64,000 nucleotides of DNA from JADJPO01 sp046330955 (GTDB lineage Bacteria > Actinomycetota > Actinomycetes > Actinomycetales > Kineosporiaceae). The notes under the pieces are model-generated. The model had not been told where the DNA came from. It did no database searches and worked only from the letters and a program-made list of their open reading frames with translations. The position numbers were made by a program, and so were the translations under genes. Below, piece after piece: positions 43,408 to 51,597 of the stretch; the first letter of the stretch is position 1, and each line of letters starts with the position of its first letter. Where the stretch lies: contig JAXLRT010000008.1 in NCBI GenBank assembly GCA_046330955.1, positions 132,337 to 196,336 on the forward strand. Reading direction: 5' to 3'.

Positions 43408-44288
43408 GTGACCGACACCTTCCGATACCGCAGCGCCAGGAAGGCGATCGAGCCGGCGATGACCGCCGCCACCGTGGCGATCCAGGCCAGGCCCGCCGTC
43501 CCGTCGGGCACCGTGCCCGAACCGGAGTCGATGTCGAAGGCCCAGGCGACCAGCCCGTCGACGGTCGACCCCGGCGAGATCAGCTGCGCCCACGGGGCCA
43601 GGTCCTTGCGGTCCTGCTCCATCAGAATCCCTTGCACCGCACCGTGCATCGCCCAGGCGATGATCAGGACGGCGACCACCGCGGCCACGCCGAGGCCGCG
43701 CCGGGGCGTCACCGAGGCAATGGCCAGGGCGATGCCGGCGATCATCGGGGCCAGCAGGACGACGACCAGCAGCGACTGCGCGAATCCCACCAGCACGTCC
43801 CGCGCGGGCACGTCGGACAGCAGCAGCCCACCGGTCAGCAACAGCAGCGGCAGGCCCAGCACGATGACCAGCGCCGTGGTGAGGGCGGCGAACTTGGCCG
43901 CCACGTAGTCGTTGCGGCTCAACGGGCGGGAGAAGTACAGCGTGGTCACCCGGAACCGTAGGTCCCGGCTGACGCTGGCCGGTGCCTGCCCCCCGGCATA
44001 GAGGATCAGCAGGGGGTAGACGAAGGTCGGGTAGATGGAGATCGGGAACGGCAGCGCGTCGTCCCCGGTGACGTTGACCACGATCGCGGTCACCAGGGCT
44101 GGTAGGCAGCTGATCGCCAGCAACAGCAGCGGGGCGATCTTGCTCTTGGCCGAGCGCCCCAGGCCGAAGGCACCACGCAGGCTGTCGATGTACAACGACC
44201 GGACGACGGCGCCGCGGCCGAGCCGAGGGCCGCGGTAGTGGCGGTAGCCGATGTCATGGATGACGCCGGCCTCAGGGGATGCGGACAC
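43404..44288 (-). CDS. ABC-2 type transporter permease
   Basis: A 294-residue membrane protein with six helices, starting VSASPEAGVIHDIGYRHYRG, a cytosolic start found in this permease group. It carries TTLYFSRPLSRNDYVAAKFA before helix 3. I chose the GTG at 44288, with GGAGG six bases upstream, overlapping the preceding ATPase by 17 bases; a longer frame runs on inside that ATPase and is not coding. Confidence 0.86.
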   Translation of the reverse strand: MSASPEAGVIHDIGYRHYRGPRLGRGAVVRSLYIDSLRGAFGLGRSAKSKIAPLLLLAISCLPALVTAIVVNVTGDDALPFPISIYPTFVYPLLILYAGGQAPASVSRDLRFRVTTLYFSRPLSRNDYVAAKFAALTTALVIVLGLPLLLLTGGLLLSDVPARDVLVGFAQSLLVVVLLAPMIAGIALAIASVTPRRGLGVAAVVAVLIIAWAMHGAVQGILMEQDRKDLAPWAQLISPGSTVDGLVAWAFDIDSGSGTVPDGTAGLAWIATVAAVIAGSIAFLALRYRKVSVT

Positions 44289-45234
44289 CGCCGGCCTCCT
44301 CTCCGGTGCTCCGGGCCGCCGGCGGCTGTGCCCGGGAACCGGCCTGGTCGAACACCTCGACCATGCGGTGGCGGCGGCGCTCCATGCGCACCAGGCCCAG
44401 GCCCAACTGCGCTGCGGCGTCCCGAATGGCGTCGTAGGTCTGCTCACCGGCCAGGGCGACCTCGAGCATCCGGCCCGCGGGACGCACCGCAACCCCGGCC
44501 TGGTGCAGCGCACCGGCCAGCACCTCGGGTCGCTCGTCGACCTCGACCAGCAGCACGCCACTGGCGGCGGTCACATCGGCCGTCGAAGAGGAGCGCAGCA
44601 ACCGGCCGCCCTCGATCACCACCACGTGGTCGCAGATGCGCTCGAGTTCGCCCAGCAGGTGGCTGGTCACCAGCACCGAGATGCCGAAATCGGCGTGCAC
44701 CCGGCGGATCAGGCCCAGCATCTCGTCGCGCCCGGCGGGGTCGAGACCGTTGGTCGGCTCGTCCAGCAGCACCAGCGCGGGGTCGTGCACCAGGGCCTGG
44801 GCGAGCTTGACCCGCTGCTTCATGCCGGTCGAGTAGCCCCCGATCGCCCGGTACCGCTCCTCGTACAGCCCGACGTGACGCAACACGTCGGCGGTGCGCT
44901 CGCGGGCTGCGGTCATCGGCAGGCCGGACATCCGACCCATGTGGACGACGAACTCGGTTGCCGAGGTGTCGGCCGGCAGGCAGTCGTGCTCGGGCATGTA
45001 GCCGACTCGGGCCCGGATCGCCTCGCTCTCGGCGGCGACGTCCAGGCCGAGTACCTGGGCACGGCCCTCGGTGGCGGGCAGCAGACCGAGCAGAATCTTG
45101 ATCATCGTGGACTTGCCGGCACCGTTGGCCCCGACCAGCCCGATGACGCCGGGCTCGACGGACACCGTCAGCCGGTCCAGCGCCGTCGTCGGGCCGAACC
45201 GCATCGTCAGGGCATCCGTGGCGATCAAGGACAC
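44272..45234 (-). CDS. ABC transporter ATPase (exporter type)
   Basis: First gene of the exporter operon, 320 residues. Walker A GANGAGKST, signature YSTGMKQRVKLA, Walker B LVLLDEPTNGLDP and H-loop TSHLLGELE are intact. It is a paralogue of the second ATPase of this operon: order ATPase-permease-ATPase-permease, all with overlaps or gaps under ten bases. The products may form two homodimeric or one heteromeric exporter. Confidence 0.94.
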   Translation of the reverse strand: MSLIATDALTMRFGPTTALDRLTVSVEPGVIGLVGANGAGKSTMIKILLGLLPATEGRAQVLGLDVAAESEAIRARVGYMPEHDCLPADTSATEFVVHMGRMSGLPMTAARERTADVLRHVGLYEERYRAIGGYSTGMKQRVKLAQALVHDPALVLLDEPTNGLDPAGRDEMLGLIRRVHADFGISVLVTSHLLGELERICDHVVVIEGGRLLRSSSTADVTAASGVLLVEVDERPEVLAGALHQAGVAVRPAGRMLEVALAGEQTYDAIRDAAAQLGLGLVRMERRRHRMVEVFDQAGSRAQPPAARSTGEEAGGVRIP

Positions 45235-45294
45235 CCCGCCACCCTACGGCGCACAGGCCCGGTTCGCGTGGTGGCGCGACCGTGACCTGCACCG

Positions 45295-46584
45295 TCAGCC
45301 AGTGAGCGTCGTCCCTGCGGTCAGGCTGGGTGGCCGAGCGCCCAGGAAGAAGATGCCCGGCAGGGTCTCGAAGCCCTTGCTCACGTTGCGCCGCAGAGTG
45401 CACGCCGCCAGCGTCGCCGTCCCGGTGCGGTCGTTGCTCACGAAGAAGAGGGCGCCACCACCCTCGGGGGCGGTGTTGTCCTCGAGCAGGCTGCCGCGCA
45501 GGTCGAGCCGGATGGTGTTGCCGTCCAGGTAGATGGCGCCGCCGCTGCCCCCGCCGGGGGTGCCCGCCCGGGCCGGGTTCGCGCCACGGCCGGTCACCAC
45601 GTTGCCGCGGAAGATGCTGTTGACCACGATCCAGGACGTCCCGATGCTGCTCAGGGCGCCACCGTTCGAGCAACGGCCCCCGGTGAACGAGCTGCCCACG
45701 ATGAGCACGGCGTAACTGCGGCTCTCGTGCAGTACCCGGATCGCCGCGCCCCCGACGTCGGGACCGCTGGTGTCGCAGCGGTTGCCGGTGAACCGCGAGT
45801 TGATCACGGTCAGCTTGCCGCCCCGCACGAAGATCGCCCCGCCGCCCCCGCCGTCCGCGGTCAGCCCGGTGGAGTTGCCGTCGGCCAGGGTGAGGTTCTG
45901 CACCACCAGGGACGGCGTGAGCTGATCCTGGCAGTGCGTGCTGGTCCAGCCCTGGGCGCCGTCACAGGTGTTCTGGTAGAGGATCCGGCGCGCCCCGCCG
46001 CCGGACAGCGTCACCCGGCTAGCGCCGTCCAGCACGGTACGGGCGTTGGTGTTGCGCACCTTGGCCGTCGCGGTCATCCGAATGGTCACCGGGGTCGGCC
46101 CGCAGTCGAACGTGATGATGCCGCCTGCGGCCACGGCCTTGACCACGGCCGCCGAGGTGCAGCTCGCCGCCGTCCCGGTGCCGACCACCCGGGTCGGGCG
46201 GCTGGTGTCGACCGGGCGCCCCTCGGCGGGGACGGTGACCTTCCCGGTGCCGGCCGGGCGCACCGCAGCGGACGTCGTGGCGCGCGACGGCGTCCGGCTC
46301 GGCGAGGCGACGCGGGTGGTTCGGGCGGGGGTCGAGCCGGCCGGCGAAGGTACGGACGACGGAGCTCGGGTGGAACCCGCTGCACCGCCCGGCGGGGGGA
46401 GTGCCGACGGTGCAGCGGGCTCGGCGTGGGAGGTCGCCGGCGTGGGGCGGGGCGAGGAGGCCACCGCGGTGACGGTTCCCGGTGCGACAACCGAACATCC
46501 GGACGCCGCGAGCACGAGACCGGTCAGCGACAGGACCGGCGACCCGAGCCACCCTCGGGACCCGCCACCCACCCGGTGCCGCAT
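45295..46584 (-). CDS. Secreted right-handed beta-helix repeat lipoprotein
   Basis: About 429 residues. Signal with lipobox LAASGC (Cys30 from the ATG at 46584; a GTG at 46596 is also possible). Residues 35-135 are Ser/Pro/Thr/Ala-rich linker. Then comes a parallel beta-helix built from short turns such as GGAIFVRGGKLTVINSRFTG, GGALSSIGTSWIVVNSIFRG and GGGALFFVSNDRTG. This architecture occurs in pectate-lyase-like and polymorphic outer proteins that bind or cut polysaccharides. Catalytic residues are not evident. Followed upstream by a gene-poor stretch. Confidence 0.83.
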   Translation of the reverse strand: MRHRVGGGSRGWLGSPVLSLTGLVLAASGCSVVAPGTVTAVASSPRPTPATSHAEPAAPSALPPPGGAAGSTRAPSSVPSPAGSTPARTTRVASPSRTPSRATTSAAVRPAGTGKVTVPAEGRPVDTSRPTRVVGTGTAASCTSAAVVKAVAAGGIITFDCGPTPVTIRMTATAKVRNTNARTVLDGASRVTLSGGGARRILYQNTCDGAQGWTSTHCQDQLTPSLVVQNLTLADGNSTGLTADGGGGGAIFVRGGKLTVINSRFTGNRCDTSGPDVGGAAIRVLHESRSYAVLIVGSSFTGGRCSNGGALSSIGTSWIVVNSIFRGNVVTGRGANPARAGTPGGGSGGAIYLDGNTIRLDLRGSLLEDNTAPEGGGALFFVSNDRTGTATLAACTLRRNVSKGFETLPGIFFLGARPPSLTAGTTLTG

Positions 46585-46903
46585 TGCCTCCCACACCCGA
46601 CGAACCGTAGGCCGCGCAGGATCAGGAAAACGTCATCGTGATGTCATGACCAGCATGCAGCCCAGCGCTCACCCGCAGCCACCCCGCGCGTTCATGGCCA
46701 TCGCGCTCTCTCCAGATGTCCACGTGTCGGACTGGACGTGCACCCGTCCGAGTCTCGGATCCAATTGACCAAGTACTTCCCGTTCCACGGCAGAAGCTCA
46801 CGTGTGGTGGCGTAACGGCACTCACACGAGCAAGTGGCTGGAGAGCGACGGCTACACGTACGCCTGCGGCTGATCACCTCTCGTCAGAGTGAAGGAGGGA
46901 CTC

Positions 46904-47074
46904 ATGGGTTTCGAGTGGATCCGACGTCGGCTCCGAACCTCGCCGACGCCCCGAGAGGCCGTACTGGTTCCTGACAGCACCAACCCGTCACGATTTCCCA
47001 CGTCCTCGCTCTTGGAAGAAGCGCCTCACGACAGACGGGGCAGGCAGGCGCCTCCTGACTGTTTCGACGGGTGA
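46904..47074 (+). CDS. Possible small protein with strong ribosome site
   Basis: ATG at 46904 with AAGGAGG six bases upstream opens a 56-residue frame: MGFEWIRRRLRTSPTPREAV, then a Ser/Pro-rich part with SSLLEEAPHD. The Shine-Dalgarno match is among the best in the window, which is the main evidence. The protein has no recognised family. An overlapping +1 frame has better codon character, so a frameshifted remnant is an alternative. Confidence 0.28.
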   Translation: MGFEWIRRRLRTSPTPREAVLVPDSTNPSRFPTSSLLEEAPHDRRGRQAPPDCFDG

Positions 47075-47084
47075 AGGTCGTCGT

Positions 47085-47210
47085 GTGACCCGAGACATCC
47101 CGGCAGCAGGCAGGCTGAGTCGCGCCGACGTCATCGAGTCCGTGGTTCTGGCCCTCGCGAATGCGTTGTGGAACAGCCGCCCAACAGACGCCAGCCAAGC
47201 TGCTCTCTGA
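47085..47210 (+). CDS. Possible small protein or 3' remnant
   Basis: GTG at 47085 gives 41 residues, including RLSRADVIESVVLALANALW, a plausible amphipathic helix. The same frame is open back to 46893, giving 106 codons without a usable start (with RPYWFLTAP and SWKKRLTTDGAGRRLLTVST), which reads like part of a real protein. May be the 3' part of a broken gene. Confidence 0.22.
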   Translation: MTRDIPAAGRLSRADVIESVVLALANALWNSRPTDASQAAL

Positions 47211-47246
47211 GAAGGAACTTTGCCCGGCGCCGGCCTCCGGCACGTG

Positions 47247-47891
47247 TCAGCCCGAGCGGTCTGCGGCGGAGCGATCGATCCCCAGGGTCGCGAGCAGGTC
47301 CTCGTGCAGCTCGAACCAGACCACGTGGCACGAGTCGATGCCGACACCGTCGACGTACTGGCGGCGGCCGTGATCGATCTGCTGCAACGCAGCGTCCAGC
47401 CGCGCGCCGTAGCCGTCGAACCGGGCCAGCACCGCGGCCAGGCGCATCACGATGGGCTCCACCCGCCGCCGCAGGCTCGCCAGCGCGTCGAGCACCCGCT
47501 CGTCCCAGCGCCAGTCGCTGTGGTCGTTCTCGGCCATCGCATCCCACGAGGTGGGGCGGATCTGCCAGTTCGTCATCGCCGTGAGGAAGGCGGCGTTGAG
47601 CGCCGCGAAGTCCCGATGCGCCGCCTCGATCTCGCCGCGTTGCCCACAGGCGTCCAGCTCGGCCGCCAGCCGGCGCTCGTTCTCGAGGCGTCCCCGGGTG
47701 GTCAGGCCCCACCCGACCTGATCCTGAAAGCCCACCCGCTGCACCCAACCGCACGCCTCGTCGTCCAGCATCAGCTCTTCGACCAGGTCGGCGTCCAGGT
47801 CGAACCGGCGCCCGATGCCGGCCACGTCGCTCATACCCATGATCCGGACGGCGTGCAGCGCCAACAGCTCGGGAGGGGACTGGACGGCCAC
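47247..47891 (-). CDS. Conserved actinobacterial regulator-like protein
   Basis: A 214-residue soluble protein. Residues 1-65 look like a winged helix (QSPPELLALHAVRIMGMSDV, then RRFDLDADLVEELMLDDEAC and a wing VGWGLTTRGR). The rest is helical, with WDERVLDALASLRRRV and DSCHVVWFELHEDLLATLGI, a combination I recognise from actinobacterial proteins annotated as transcriptional regulators. The GTG at 47891 is the best start. It is divergent from the cobalamin riboswitch and adenosyltransferase gene. Confidence 0.75.
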   Translation of the reverse strand: MAVQSPPELLALHAVRIMGMSDVAGIGRRFDLDADLVEELMLDDEACGWVQRVGFQDQVGWGLTTRGRLENERRLAAELDACGQRGEIEAAHRDFAALNAAFLTAMTNWQIRPTSWDAMAENDHSDWRWDERVLDALASLRRRVEPIVMRLAAVLARFDGYGARLDAALQQIDHGRRQYVDGVGIDSCHVVWFELHEDLLATLGIDRSAADRSG

Positions 47892-47917
47892 CCGCTCAGT
47901 GTGCCGGACCCCGGCTG

Positions 47918-48048
47918 CTAGCGTCGGGGTTGCCCCGAACCCTCGGGGCGCCATGGACGCAGCGAAGTCCGGTGCACTCCGGCGCTGTCCCGCAACTGTG
48001 AGGCCATCACGTCGGTGATGGACGAGCCAGGTCGCCTGCCCCATGGCC
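47918..48048 (+). promoter_or_regulatory. Cobalamin (AdoCbl) riboswitch
   Basis: The conserved core GAAGTCCGGTGCACTCCGGC begins at 47964 and is followed by GCTGTCCCGCAACTGTGA (47984-48001), and the B12 box AGCCAGGTCGCCTGCC lies at 48025-48040. These are the hallmark elements in correct order and spacing. It ends about 30 bases before the adenosyltransferase start, so it should repress translation or transcription of that gene when adenosylcobalamin is plentiful. Outer stem limits are approximate. Confidence 0.93.
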
Positions 48049-48077
48049 ACGTGAAGTCCTCGGACGAAGGGCCTGTT

Positions 48078-48614
48078 GTGAACACTGCGCGTCGTCGCGT
48101 CGAATCGCTCGTGCTGGTCAACACCGGGCACGGCAAGGGCAAGTCCACCGCCGCCTTCGGCACCGCCTTGCGGGCGGTCAGCCGTGGCTGGCCGGTCACC
48201 GTCATCCAGTTCATGAAGTCCGGGCGGTGGCGGGTCGGCGAGGAGCAGGCCGGGCTGCAGCTGGGCATGACCTGGTGGACCATCGGCGACGGATTCACCT
48301 GGGAGAGTGACGATCTCGACCGCTCCGCGGCCATCGCCGGAAAGGCGTGGGAGGCCTCGCGGACGGCGCTGAGTTCGGGGGAGGTCGGCCTGCTGGTGCT
48401 GGACGAGATCACCTACGCGATGAACTACGGCTGGATCGACGCCGACGAGGTGGTGCGCTGCATCGCCGAGCGCGCGCCGTCCACGTACGTGATCTGCACC
48501 GGCCGGGACGCACCGCAGGCCCTGATCGACATCGCCGACACCGTGACCGAGATGACGAAGGTCAAACACGCCTACGACACCGGGGTCCCGGCCCGGCGCG
48601 GGTTCGACTACTGA
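48078..48614 (+). CDS. cobO: Corrinoid adenosyltransferase (CobA/CobO/BtuR type)
   Basis: A 178-residue P-loop enzyme that transfers the adenosyl group of ATP to cob(I)alamin or its precursors. Walker A NTGHGKGKSTAAFG lies near the start, then FMKSGRWRVGEEQ and the VLDEITYAMNYGW segment with the Walker B-like Asp-Glu. GTG 48078 is preceded by GAAGG and gives the normal length; earlier ATGs lie in the riboswitch. Only this gene follows the riboswitch; the next gene is convergent. Confidence 0.94.
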   Translation: MNTARRRVESLVLVNTGHGKGKSTAAFGTALRAVSRGWPVTVIQFMKSGRWRVGEEQAGLQLGMTWWTIGDGFTWESDDLDRSAAIAGKAWEASRTALSSGEVGLLVLDEITYAMNYGWIDADEVVRCIAERAPSTYVICTGRDAPQALIDIADTVTEMTKVKHAYDTGVPARRGFDY

Positions 48615-48623
48615 CCGACCGGC

Positions 48624-49445
48624 TCACCGGCCGGTGAAGACCGGGGGTCGCTTGTCCATGAAGGCGCGTCGTCCCTCGCGGTAGTCCTCGCTCTCGAGGC
48701 AGCGGGCCGCCAGCTCCTCGATCTCGGCCACCTCGCCCAGCCCGCGGGCGATGTGGTCGATCGCGAGCTTCGCGTGCCGGATCGACAACGGCGCGTTCGC
48801 CGCAAGGGTGGTGGCGATGTCGTGGACGGCGGACTCGAGGTCACCCGGCGCCACGACCTGGTCGACCAAACCCATGCGGTGGGATTCCGCGGCGTCGAAG
48901 GCCTTGGCCGAGAACAGGATCCACTTGGCCCGCGACGGCCCGACCAGGCTGACCAAGGCCTCGATCGAGTCGTAGGGGTAGGTCACCCCGAGCCGGGCGG
49001 CCGGAATGCTGAACTGCGATTCGACGGTCGCCACCCGCACGTCGGCCCGCAGCGCGATGGCCACCCCGGCACCGAAGCAGAACCCCTCGATCGCCGCCAC
49101 CAAAGGGGTGCCGCACGCGTCGAGGGCGTGCCAGGCGCGATCGAGGACATCGGTGTAGTCACCCGCCGAGGCGGCATCGTGGCGATGGGTCTCGAACTGG
49201 CTGATGTCGGCGCCCGAGACGAACGCCCGCCCCCCGGCGCCCGACATCACGATGACCTTGACCAGCGGATCGCGATCGAGCTCACCCAGGATCTCGGGGA
49301 TCGCCCGCCACATGTCCAGGGACACCGCGTTGCGCCGCTCGGGGTTGTTGAAGATCATCCAGCCGACGGCCCCCTGGGTCCGGGCGATCATACGGGGGGT
49401 GGTGGTCGGCACCGTGCTGGTCGGAACGTCGGTGGCGTCGTCCAT
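48624..49445 (-). CDS. Enoyl-CoA hydratase/isomerase family protein
   Basis: A 273-residue crotonase-fold protein. Oxyanion-hole parts GRAFVSGADISQFE and EGFCFGAGVAIALRADVRVA are intact. In the active-site helix the sequence is FSIPAARLGVTYPYDSIEAL, without the usual Glu pair, so hydratase activity is uncertain. The end ESEDYREGRRAFMDKRPPVF is typical for the family. It stands alone, converging on cobO with nine bases between. Confidence 0.9.
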   Translation of the reverse strand: MDDATDVPTSTVPTTTPRMIARTQGAVGWMIFNNPERRNAVSLDMWRAIPEILGELDRDPLVKVIVMSGAGGRAFVSGADISQFETHRHDAASAGDYTDVLDRAWHALDACGTPLVAAIEGFCFGAGVAIALRADVRVATVESQFSIPAARLGVTYPYDSIEALVSLVGPSRAKWILFSAKAFDAAESHRMGLVDQVVAPGDLESAVHDIATTLAANAPLSIRHAKLAIDHIARGLGEVAEIEELAARCLESEDYREGRRAFMDKRPPVFTGR

Positions 49446-49732
49446 ACAAGGCTCCTCGCGGGCACGTGATCAGAGCCGGATGGCAGGGCCGCCCGACGCA
49501 CCGATTCTGATCCACCACCGGGCCGTCCGTGACCCCGTCCGGCATGGCGCGCCTCACCACGGGGATCTCGGATTGCGCGTTCGGGGTGACCGGTCACAGT
49601 GGTGATCGACCGGGGGCGATCGATCCGGGGTGACCACAGCGATCGATCTGGCCCGCTGCTGATGACGGCGCAGCGAGGTGAGCTGGACATGACCATGACC
49701 TGGCAGAGGGCATCGACCCTGACGGTGTCACC

Positions 49733-50734
49733 GTGACGCGGCCCGCGAACCGAAGCCCTCGATGGATCGCCTCGTATCCGGGGCTGGCCGCGGTGCTCGT
49801 CCCGCTGAGCGAGCAGGTGCTCGCGCTCTGGCGCGGCCGTCGCCGCAGCCAGACGTTCCTCGTGGTGGGGTCGCTGGCCATGCTCGTGCTGGGCGTGAGC
49901 TGCGGCATCGCCTGGCTCGTCACCGGCGACTCGTGGACGGCGGCCGTGTCGTGGCGCAAGCCGACCGTCTTCGGGTTCTCGTTCGCCGTGACCGGGCTCG
50001 CCCTGGCGGCAGTGCACCGCGCCCTGAGACCCGGTGCGCTGAGCGCCCTGACCTGTATCGGGTTCGCGGCAGGCGCGCTGGTCGAGACGGCGGTCATCAC
50101 CGTGCAGCGGTGGCGCGGCGTGCCGTCGCACTTCAACAACGCCACCCCACTGGATTCGCGACTCTTCGGCGCCATGGGGGCGGCGATCCTCGTCATCGCC
50201 CTGGCGATCCTGATCACGACCGTTCGCGCGTTCCGGCGGACGTCGTTGCCGGCCGGCATGGCGCTCGCCGTCCGAGCCGGGCTGGTGCTGCTGGTGATCG
50301 GCCAGGCCCTGGGGGCGGCCATCATCCAGCACGGGTCGGCGAAGGTCGCGGCCGACCCCGCAGCCATCGACACCGCCAGCGTGGTGGGGGCAGCCGGCCA
50401 GCTGAAGGTGCCACATGCGGTGGCGCTGCACGGCGTGCAGGTGCTGCCCGTGCTCGCCTGGCTGCTCTCGGCCGTGGCGATCACCGAGGCGCGTCGAGTG
50501 CAGATCGTGGCGACGGCCGCCCTCGGGTACGCCGGGCTGGTCGCGGTCAGCGCGCTGCAGGCCTTCAGGGGCGCGGCGCCGGTGCCGGCAGGCCTCACCG
50601 ACACCGTGATCGCGGGGCTCAGCATCGCGTTGCTCGTCGTGGCGGCAGCCTGGACGGCGCGCCAGCTGTGGCGGACCGCGCAGGCTGCCGGGTCCGCACA
50701 TCCGGGTGGGGCCGGCGTGGCGCGCTCGGCATGA
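49733..50734 (+). CDS. Polytopic membrane protein, hypothetical
   Basis: A 333-residue protein with about eight helices and short loops. Recurrent polar motifs between helices (VSWRKPTVFGFSFAVTG; VPSHFNNATPLDSRLFG; LKVPHAVALHGVQVLPVLAW), with His residues near the membrane, suggest a conserved family that may bind a cofactor or metal. I cannot name it. The GTG start is used; the stop overlaps the next gene by four bases. The 287-base gap upstream (49446-49732) shows only two copies of GCGATCGATC. Confidence 0.75.
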   Translation: MTRPANRSPRWIASYPGLAAVLVPLSEQVLALWRGRRRSQTFLVVGSLAMLVLGVSCGIAWLVTGDSWTAAVSWRKPTVFGFSFAVTGLALAAVHRALRPGALSALTCIGFAAGALVETAVITVQRWRGVPSHFNNATPLDSRLFGAMGAAILVIALAILITTVRAFRRTSLPAGMALAVRAGLVLLVIGQALGAAIIQHGSAKVAADPAAIDTASVVGAAGQLKVPHAVALHGVQVLPVLAWLLSAVAITEARRVQIVATAALGYAGLVAVSALQAFRGAAPVPAGLTDTVIAGLSIALLVVAAAWTARQLWRTAQAAGSAHPGGAGVARSA

Positions 50735-51384
50735 GTCTCGACAGGCGCCCGCGGTCCACCCGTACCGAGCGGACCATCACCCTGACCGATGCCGTGGTCG
50801 CCATCGCCATGACCTTGCTGGTACTGCCGCTGGTGGAGCTGGCCGGTGAGATCGACCCCGCCCACCTGGGCGAGACCTTCGGGGCGCACCGCGAGGTCTT
50901 CCTGGGCTTCGGGCTGTCGTTCCTGGTGATCTACGTCTTCTGGCTGGCGCACGATCAGGCGCTCACCGCCGTCCGGGACCTGGGTCCGGCCCTGCGATCG
51001 CTGAACATGCTGTGGCTGCTGGTGGTCGCCTTCCTGCCGTTCCCCACCGCCGTGATCGGACGTGAGGTGACCCGGTCCTCGACACCCTTCTACATCGGCA
51101 CCATGTTCGTGCTCAGCCTGCTCACCTCGGCCATGATCCAGATCGCGCACCCCAGGCCGGTCGCTCACGACGCACGACGAACCTGGCGACGCCGTTCCGG
51201 CTGGGCCTGGGCCACCTCCGCCGTGTTCGGCGGGTGTGCGCTCGCCGGCGGCTGGCACCCCGACCTCGGGCTGTTCGGCCTGCTGCTGCTCGGAGTGATC
51301 CGCCTGCTCGAGGTCGCCGACCTGTCCCGGACGGCACGTGGGCGTGTCAGCGGCGACCTGGCAGGCCTGCCCCTGCCCGAATGA
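50731..51384 (+). CDS. TMEM175-like potassium channel family protein
   Basis: A 217-residue membrane protein with six helices. The first helix contains TERTITLTDAVVAIAMTLLV, which corresponds to the TMEM175 signature around helix 1 (usually RxxxFSDAVFAIAxTLL), here with Leu-Thr-Asp in place of Phe-Ser-Asp. Bacterial TMEM175 proteins form tetrameric K+-permeable channels. The changed Phe could alter gating or selectivity. Starts inside the previous stop (ATGA), so the two are translationally coupled. Confidence 0.82.
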   Translation: MSLDRRPRSTRTERTITLTDAVVAIAMTLLVLPLVELAGEIDPAHLGETFGAHREVFLGFGLSFLVIYVFWLAHDQALTAVRDLGPALRSLNMLWLLVVAFLPFPTAVIGREVTRSSTPFYIGTMFVLSLLTSAMIQIAHPRPVAHDARRTWRRRSGWAWATSAVFGGCALAGGWHPDLGLFGLLLLGVIRLLEVADLSRTARGRVSGDLAGLPLPE

Positions 51385-51597
51385 TCCACTCGACCCATTG
51401 TGCGAGAAGGTGGCTCCACCGAACGGCTCCCGAGCTGGGCATCCGCCCCGTGTCGATCGGATCACGCAGCTAGGCTGAGGCGTCAGCGTTGCCACTCGAC
51501 CTGCGCCGTTCGCCCACACCAGCGCCTCGGGGGAGTCGCGTCCACGGCCCGCGCCTGGACCGGCACTCACCGCGGCGTCCCCGCCCGAAGGGGAGCT

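Larger units (their letters stand above)
46597..47246. other. Gene-poor stretch with tiny open frames
   Basis: No gene longer than about 60 codons with good support. GC is lower than around it. Short plus-strand frames follow each other: 46694-46768 (MAIALSPDVHVSDWTCTRPS and four more residues), 46802-46873 (ending WLESDGYTYACG), 46904-47074 with a perfect ribosome site, and an open, start-less frame 46893-47210. This could be remains of a decayed gene or real small peptides. Confidence 0.4.

Noticed and set aside
43404..44561. Longer N-terminus for the ABC permease
   Set aside because: The extra codons lie inside the upstream ATPase gene in another frame, and GGAGG is placed correctly for the GTG at 44288.
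46694..46873. Lanthipeptide-like precursor peptides
   Set aside because: The short frames hold one Cys each and few Ser/Thr-Cys pairs, and no modification enzyme, protease or dedicated exporter with peptidase domain is next to them; the ABC operon nearby is of a general type.
49762..51384. A 540-codon plus-strand frame
   Set aside because: Only its last 217 codons (from 50731) encode the TMEM175-like protein; the earlier part is an out-of-frame reading of the preceding membrane protein gene.
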